Source of the DNA: Paracoccaceae bacterium
Lineage (GTDB): Bacteria; Pseudomonadota; Alphaproteobacteria; Rhodobacterales; Rhodobacteraceae
Assembly (NCBI GenBank): GCA_026982515.1
Contig: JALSGY010000471.1
Span: forward strand, 1-9,403
Direction of reading: 5' to 3'
Length of the DNA stretch: 9,403 bases
Every line of letters begins with the position of its first letter. The stretch's first letter is position 1. This document shows positions 6,270-9,403 of the stretch, one piece after another. The position numbers and the translations under genes are program-made. The notes under the pieces were generated by a model. It was not told where the DNA came from and searched no databases. It was given only the letters and a program-made list of their open reading frames with translations.

Positions 6270-6312
6270 TTTCGCTCGGTGCGCCTTTGATTATATTGCA
6301 CTGCGGAGGAGA
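6270..6312. promoter_or_regulatory. Overlapping divergent promoter region, glycosyltransferase / ygfZ
   Basis: In this 56-bp spacer the AT-rich core 6290-6297 reads TATAAT on the minus strand (6295-6290), a perfect -10. It is 17 bases from GTGCCA (6318-6313), a 4-of-6 match to -35. On the plus strand the same core reads TATATT (6292-6297), with only a weak -35 (TTTCGC, 6270-6275). The two genes probably start transcription from the same melted segment. Confidence 0.4.
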
Positions 6313-6318
6313 TGGCAC

Positions 6319-7080
6319 ATGACGGGCGAACGGGCAACGGGCAGGATCGTTCTGGCGATCAGCGGCGCGGATCGCGAGAAATTCCTGCAAGGACTGGTCA
6401 CCAATGACGTGGGCAAGCTGGCCGACGGGCTGGTCTATGCCGCGCTGCTGACACCGCAGGGCAAGTACCTGGCCGATTTCCTGCTTGCCGATGCCGGCGA
6501 GGCAATCCTGATGGACGTGCATGAAAGCCTTGCCGCCCAGACGGCGCAGCGGCTTTCCATGTACAGGCTGCGCGCCGATGTCACCATTTCCAAGACTGAA
6601 TTCAACGTGCTGCGCGGCTTGGGAGAGCCCCCGGCAGGCGCCTTGCCCGACCCGCGCCATCCCGCGCTTGGCTGGCGGCTCTATACCGGCGAGGAGGGCG
6701 GCCCGGCGCAGGTGGACTGGGATGCCATCCGCGTTGCCCATTGCATCCCCGAAGCCGGGATAGAGCTGATCCCCAACCAGAGCTACATTCTCGAGGCCGG
6801 GTTCGAGCGCCTCGGCGGGGTGGATTTCCGCAAGGGCTGCTATGTAGGCCAGGAGGTCACGGCACGGATGAAGCACAAGACGGAGCTGCGCAAGGGGCTG
6901 GAGACGGTGGAGATCGAGGGCAGCGCCCCGGTGGGCTGCGAGATCACCGCGGATGGCAAGGCAGTCGGCACGCTTTACACGCAGTCCGGCGACCGGGCGA
7001 TTGCATATCTGCGTTTCGACCGGGCCGCGGAAGAGATGCGGGCCGGCGAGGCAGTGGTGCGCCGCATCCGTGACAGTTGA
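6319..7080 (+). CDS. ygfZ: Folate-binding YgfZ/IBA57-type Fe-S cluster maturation protein
   Basis: This 253-residue cytoplasmic protein of the GcvT-like YgfZ/CAF17 family uses tetrahydrofolate and helps assemble or repair [4Fe-4S] enzymes. Seen: an N-terminal aminomethyltransferase-like domain (ISGADREKFLQGLVTNDV, about 14-31, and LTPQGKYLADFLL, about 44-56), then PNQSYILEAGFERLGGVDF leading into the signature KGCYVGQE at 172-179 with C174, and the Arg/Lys-rich TARMKHKTELRKGL. The length is typical for alphaproteobacterial members. The start at ATG 6319 is set by GGAGGA (6305-6310), eight bases upstream; the open frame upstream to 6253 lies inside the divergent promoter. It is convergent with efp, 29 bp apart. 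Confidence 0.95.
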   Translation: MTGERATGRIVLAISGADREKFLQGLVTNDVGKLADGLVYAALLTPQGKYLADFLLADAGEAILMDVHESLAAQTAQRLSMYRLRADVTISKTEFNVLRGLGEPPAGALPDPRHPALGWRLYTGEEGGPAQVDWDAIRVAHCIPEAGIELIPNQSYILEAGFERLGGVDFRKGCYVGQEVTARMKHKTELRKGLETVEIEGSAPVGCEITADGKAVGTLYTQSGDRAIAYLRFDRAAEEMRAGEAVVRRIRDS

Positions 7081-7088
7081 GGGTGGGG

Positions 7089-7117
7089 GCGCCTCGCGCG
7101 GGTCAGCCCTCAGGCGC
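7089..7117. other. Hairpin between convergent ygfZ and efp
   Basis: GCGCCT (7089-7094) pairs with AGGCGC (7112-7117), enclosing a smaller GGG/CCC stem (7100-7102 with 7107-7109). It overlaps the efp stop codon and has no T-tract on either strand. It could act as a bidirectional transcript end, but the evidence is thin. Confidence 0.3.
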
Positions 7118-7673
7118 GTTCGACATATTCGAAGGTTTCGGTATTGACGACGATGTCCTCGTCGGGGCCCACGAAGGGCGGCACCATCACCCGCACGCCA
7201 TTGTCCAGCACTGCCGGCTTGAAGCTGTTGGCCGCGGTCTGGCCCTTCACCACCGGCTCGGTCTCGACCACCTTGCAGGTTACCTTCTGCGGCAGGCTGG
7301 CCGAGAGCGCTTCGGTCTCGTAATACTCGATCTGCACCGTCATGCCGTCCTGCAGGAAGGGGCGGCGTTCGCCGAGGATCTCGGCGGGAAGCTCGATCTG
7401 CTCGTAGGTGTCCATGTCCATGAACACCAGCATGCCGTCGTTTTCATAGAGGAACTGCTGATCCTTCTGCTCCAGGCGCACCCGTTCCACCTTGTCGGCC
7501 GAGCGGAAGCGTTCGTTCAGCTTGGTGCCGTTGCGCAGGTTGCGCATCTCGACCTGGGCGAAGGCGCCGCCCTTGCCGGGCTTCACGTGATCGACCTTGA
7601 CCACCACCCACAGGCCCCCGTCGTGCTCGAGGACATTGCCTGGGCGGATTTCGTTACCGTTGATCTTGGGCAT
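7110..7673 (-). CDS. efp: Translation elongation factor P
   Basis: This 187-residue factor binds the ribosome beside the P-site tRNA and relieves stalling at polyproline stretches. Seen: the KOW-like N-terminal domain (MPKINGNEIRPGNVLEHDG), the modification loop VKPGKGGAF with K34 at the position lysylated in E. coli, the OB domains (QFLYENDGMLVFMD; ETEPVVKGQTAANSFKPAVLDNG) and the typical C-terminal PPFVGPDEDIVVNTET. It is full length (E. coli 188). The ATG at 7673 is fixed by MPKINGNEIRPG, although no Shine-Dalgarno is visible in front (TTCTGCCAC). The frame stays open upstream, but that part is leader. Polyproline motifs such as PPP are the usual targets; the window's Pro-rich PopZ-like protein is only a possible client. 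The modifying enzymes (EpmA/EpmB) are not in the window. Confidence 0.98.
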   Translation of the reverse strand: MPKINGNEIRPGNVLEHDGGLWVVVKVDHVKPGKGGAFAQVEMRNLRNGTKLNERFRSADKVERVRLEQKDQQFLYENDGMLVFMDMDTYEQIELPAEILGERRPFLQDGMTVQIEYYETEALSASLPQKVTCKVVETEPVVKGQTAANSFKPAVLDNGVRVMVPPFVGPDEDIVVNTETFEYVERA

Positions 7674-7695
7674 GTGGCAGAACCGTGGCTGAAGA

Positions 7696-7722
7696 TTGAA
7701 GAAAACCTGACGCGTCCTATAT
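7696..7722 (+). promoter_or_regulatory. Candidate promoter (possibly RpoH-type) for the DUF6280-like gene
   Basis: The plus strand reads TTG (7696-7698, preceded by A), 17 bases, then CCTATAT (7716-7722). This has the same spacing and -10 block as the hsp20 promoter candidate. TTGAA with CTATAT also fits a housekeeping alphaproteobacterial promoter. If used, the leader would be about 160 bases and contain the inverted repeats at 7749-7823. Confidence 0.35.
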
Positions 7723-7744
7723 CTTCGTGATGCACCCCTGGCAA
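7716..7744 (-). promoter_or_regulatory. Candidate sigma-70 promoter of efp
   Basis: On the minus strand TTGCCA (7744-7739) and TATAGG (7721-7716) are separated by exactly 17 bp. The -35 matches five of six consensus bases and the -10 four of six. The leader would be about 35-40 bases. The -10 overlaps the CCTATAT block used by a possible plus-strand promoter. Confidence 0.5.
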
Positions 7745-7748
7745 GGTG

Positions 7749-7823
7749 ACCACATGATGTGGTGGGAGATTCAGAGCCATGCAAAAAATGCATGGCTGGT
7801 ATTCGGAAAGGGGATACCCGAAT
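7749..7823. repeat. Cluster of three inverted repeats upstream of the DUF6280-like gene
   Basis: Three consecutive inverted repeats are seen. ACCACAT/ATGTGGT flank one central base (7749-7763). AGCCATGCA/TGCATGGCT (7775-7783 with 7789-7797) is a perfect 9-bp stem with a five-A loop. ATTCGG/CCGAAT (7801-7806 with 7818-7823) has an 11-base loop. None is followed by a T-tract. They could fold in the mRNA leader or be protein-binding sites between the two divergent genes. Confidence 0.55.
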
Positions 7824-7888
7824 CATTCAGAACCTGTCATAAGCAACGCCACGCCGAAAAGTGCAAGAGCAATAACAAAGGAAGCGAA

Positions 7889-8221
7889 ATGGCTGATTTC
7901 GTCGACGGTACCGCGTTCAACTACGAGCAAGGCCAGCGCGCACGCAAACTGTTTGCCGCCGTGGTCCTCGCCGCTCTTGACGATGCCATTGCCGATGACA
8001 GGAAATACGGCAACGGTCCTGAGCAGATCGCCCGCTGGGCGCGCTCGCGCGATGGGCGCGAGGTGCTCTCCTGCGCCGGTATCGACCCCAATGAGCGTGT
8101 CGTTGCCGGGCTGATGGCCTTCGTCGCCAAGGGCGTGCGCACCTCTGTGGCGCTTTCGCGCGAGGAAAGCGAACGCCGCCAGGCCGCGGCTGCCGCCGCC
8201 GAACAGGCCGAAGCCGCCTGA
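7889..8221 (+). CDS. Small conserved protein, probably DUF6280 family
   Basis: This 110-residue protein has unknown function. I recognise the sequence type from Rhodobacteraceae genomes and believe it is the family catalogued as DUF6280, but I cannot confirm that. Seen: a polar start (MADFVDGTAFNYEQGQRARKLF), a helical AAVVLAALDDAIADD segment, a basic central part (YGNGPEQIARWARSRDGREVLSCAGIDPNERVV), a second helix (AGLMAFVAKGVRTSVAL) and an Ala/Glu/Gln-rich tail. It has no signal peptide or membrane helix. The ATG at 7889 is chosen because AAGGAAG (7878-7884) precedes it; the frame is open back to 7727, but that part lies in the structured, AT-richer leader. It is followed by a strong terminator, so it is an independent single-gene unit, and a two-helix nucleic-acid or protein adaptor is conceivable. 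Confidence 0.85.
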   Translation: MADFVDGTAFNYEQGQRARKLFAAVVLAALDDAIADDRKYGNGPEQIARWARSRDGREVLSCAGIDPNERVVAGLMAFVAKGVRTSVALSREESERRQAAAAAAEQAEAA

Positions 8222-8239
8222 GCAGAACGTCCTTGTCTG

Positions 8240-8273
8240 AAAAGCGCCCCGTCCGCGGGCGCTTTTTCCTTTT
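8240..8273 (+). terminator. Strong rho-independent terminator after the DUF6280-like gene
   Basis: AAAAGCGCCC (8240-8249) pairs perfectly with GGGCGCTTTT (8257-8266) around a 7-base loop. The T-tract runs TTTTTCCTTTT (8263-8273). It starts 18 bases after the stop codon and isolates the gene from cobQ. Confidence 0.92.
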
Positions 8274-8382
8274 GGGGCCCTTGTTTTTCCAACCTCCCCC
8301 GGCACGTCGCAGCCGGTGAGAACCCGTCTTCCCCTGTCCGGGCGCCCGGGCTATGCCGGGGCTGGGCAACGGAAGGCATGCG

Positions 8383-9403
8383 ATGGCCAGAGCGATCATG
8401 ATCCAGGGGGCGGGCTCGAACGTCGGCAAGTCGCTTGTGGTGGCGGGGCTGGCGCGGGCCTGTCTGCGGCGGGGGCTGCGGGTGGCCCCGTTCAAGCCGC
8501 AGAACATGTCCAACAATGCCGCCGTCACCGCCGATGGCGGCGAGATCGGCCGCGCCCAGGCGCTGCAGGCCCGTGCTGCCGGGCTTGAGCCGCTGACAGA
8601 CATGAACCCGGTGCTGCTCAAGCCCGAAACCGAGACCGGCGCCCAGGTGGTGGTGCAGGGCCGGCGCCTTGCCACGGTGCGCGCGCGCGACTACGGCGCG
8701 CTCAAGCCGCGGCTTTTGCCGAAGGTGCTGGAAAGTTTCCGCCGCCTCTGCCGGGGCGCGGATCTGGTGCTGGTGGAGGGCGCAGGCAGCCCCGCCGAGA
8801 TCAACCTGCGCGCCGGCGACATCGCCAACATGGGCTTTGCCGAAGCCGCCGGCGTGCCGGTGGTGCTGGTGGGCGATATCGACCGGGGCGGGGTCATCGC
8901 CCAGATCGTCGGTACCCACGCGGTGCTGCCTCCGCCCGACCGGGAGCGCATCCGCGCCTTCCTCGTCAACAAGTTTCGCGGCGATCCGGCACTTTTCGAG
9001 GATGGCCTGGCCGGGATCGCCCGCCACACCTGCTGGCCCTCGCTTGGGGTGTTGCCGTGGTTCGCCGAGGCCTGGCGGCTGCCGGCCGAGGACGTGATGG
9101 ATCTTGCAACATGCGGCAACGGCGGGGGAGAGGTGAAGATCGCCGTGCCGCAGCTGAACCGGATCGCCAATTTCGACGATCTCGATCCGCTGGCCGCCGA
9201 GCCGGGGGTGAGGCTGGAGATCATCCCCCCCGGCCGCCCGCTGCCCGGCGATGCGGCGCTGGTGCTGATCCCTGGTTCCAAGGCCACCATCGCCGATCTC
9301 GCCGACTTCCGCGAAAACGGCTGGGACATCGATCTGGCGGCTCATCTGCGCCGGGGTGGCCAGGTGCTGGGCATCTGCGGCGGCTATCAGATGCCCAGCA
9401 CCT
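8383..9403 (+). CDS. cobQ: Cobyric acid synthase, 3' end cut by window
   Basis: CobQ amidates the b, d, e and g carboxylates of adenosylcobyrinic acid a,c-diamide using glutamine and ATP, a late step of cobalamin synthesis. Seen (340 residues present; full proteins are about 480-490): a P-loop-like GAGSNVGKS (9-17), FKPQNMSNNA (37-46), LKPETETGAQVV (from 79), VEGAGSPAEINL, GDIDRGGVIAQIVG, IPGSKATIADL (296-306), and the start of the glutamine amidotransferase domain with the nucleophile C332 in GICGGYQM. The ATG at 8383 follows GGAAGG (8371-8376) by six bases. The last residues read P-S-T where the family has L-G; bases 9394-9403 are the mirror of 9362-9371 and are probably artefactual. It stands alone after a terminator, and no other cob genes are in view. 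Confidence 0.95.
   Translation, partial: MARAIMIQGAGSNVGKSLVVAGLARACLRRGLRVAPFKPQNMSNNAAVTADGGEIGRAQALQARAAGLEPLTDMNPVLLKPETETGAQVVVQGRRLATVRARDYGALKPRLLPKVLESFRRLCRGADLVLVEGAGSPAEINLRAGDIANMGFAEAAGVPVVLVGDIDRGGVIAQIVGTHAVLPPPDRERIRAFLVNKFRGDPALFEDGLAGIARHTCWPSLGVLPWFAEAWRLPAEDVMDLATCGNGGGEVKIAVPQLNRIANFDDLDPLAAEPGVRLEIIPPGRPLPGDAALVLIPGSKATIADLADFRENGWDIDLAAHLRRGGQVLGICGGYQMPST
9362..9403. repeat. Perfect 16-bp inverted repeat at the right edge, probable snap-back artefact
   Basis: AGGTGCTGGGCATCTG (9362-9377) is repeated as its exact reverse complement CAGATGCCCAGCACCT (9388-9403), with a 10-base spacer, ending on the final base of the window. The inner six bases CATCTG/CAGATG are expected from the conserved GICGGYQM codons; the outer ten break the CobQ motif. 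A strand end folding back on the six-base match and copying itself would give exactly this. Confidence 0.85.

Noticed and set aside
7727..7888. N-terminal extension of the DUF6280-like protein by 54 residues
   Set aside because: The frame is open, but the translation (Trp/His/Met-rich) is unlike the rest of the protein, the DNA is inverted-repeat spacer, and a good ribosome binding site marks ATG 7889.
8311..8351. Possible cobalamin riboswitch before cobQ (AGCCGGTGAGAACCCG resembles a conserved B12-riboswitch segment)
   Set aside because: Only this short segment fits. The B12 box (CAGGAGACCTGCC-like) and the GCAACTG element are missing, and only about 109 bases lie between the terminator and the start codon. 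A CCGGGCGCCCGG palindrome (8338-8349) is present but is not diagnostic.
7921..9345. Long minus-strand open frame of 474 codons opposite the DUF6280-like gene and cobQ
   Set aside because: It is antisense to two well-recognised genes and a terminator; its Gln/His/Arg/Ala-rich translation is typical of shadow frames in high-GC DNA, and it has no domain I recognise.
1..9403. Mobile elements, CRISPR arrays, toxin-antitoxin or defence genes
   Set aside because: No transposase, integrase, spacer-repeat array, tRNA-associated attachment site or defence-type domain was found; every sizeable gene is a recognisable core function or a conserved family protein.

Overview
The window is a high-GC stretch of an alphaproteobacterial chromosome, almost certainly from the Rhodobacteraceae (Rhodobacter/Roseobacter group). 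Four things point there: near-family-consensus EF-P and YgfZ proteins, a pcm-like / TolC / PopZ-like gene run, a short protein I associate with Rhodobacteraceae (probably DUF6280), and two copies of an intergenic repeat (CTCCGGCGGGAGTATTT... GCAAGATGAAG) that I recall as abundant in this family. No phage, transposon, CRISPR or defence genes are visible. This is core genome, and I do not see a new multi-gene system in it.

Layout. Bases 1-238 hold no convincing gene but carry two identical 8-bp palindromes 31 bp apart. Bases 239-3465 (+) hold an isoaspartyl-methyltransferase-like protein with an altered active-site motif, a TolC-family outer-membrane channel and a PopZ-like polar-organiser candidate with a long acidic, proline-rich linker. 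After a repeat copy and a minus-strand terminator, hsp20 (-) and a PfkB sugar kinase (+) diverge from a shared 124-bp region. The kinase overlaps dtd (D-aminoacyl-tRNA deacylase) by one base. A hairpin and a second repeat copy separate dtd from a convergent TIGR04283-type glycosyltransferase (-), which diverges from a ygfZ homologue (+). efp (-) is convergent with ygfZ and diverges, across a 215-bp AT-richer region rich in inverted repeats, from the small DUF6280-like gene (+). A strong rho-independent terminator follows, and then a cobyric acid synthase gene (cobQ) runs off the right edge.

Functionally the genes are a housekeeping mix: protein quality control (hsp20, dtd, efp, possibly the methyltransferase-like protein), Fe-S protein maturation (ygfZ), envelope export (TolC), cell-pole organisation (PopZ-like), sugar phosphorylation and cobalamin synthesis.

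The points most worth a second look are these: (1) the right edge is a perfect 16-bp inverted repeat that ends exactly at the last base and breaks the CobQ GGYQM-LG motif, which looks like a snap-back sequencing or assembly artefact; (2) the Ser-to-Leu change at the expected Pcm active site; (3) the PopZ-like protein with an enlarged linker and no valS beside it; (4) heat-shock-type promoter matches containing CCTATAT upstream of hsp20 and of the DUF6280-like gene; (5) the structured leader of that small gene.
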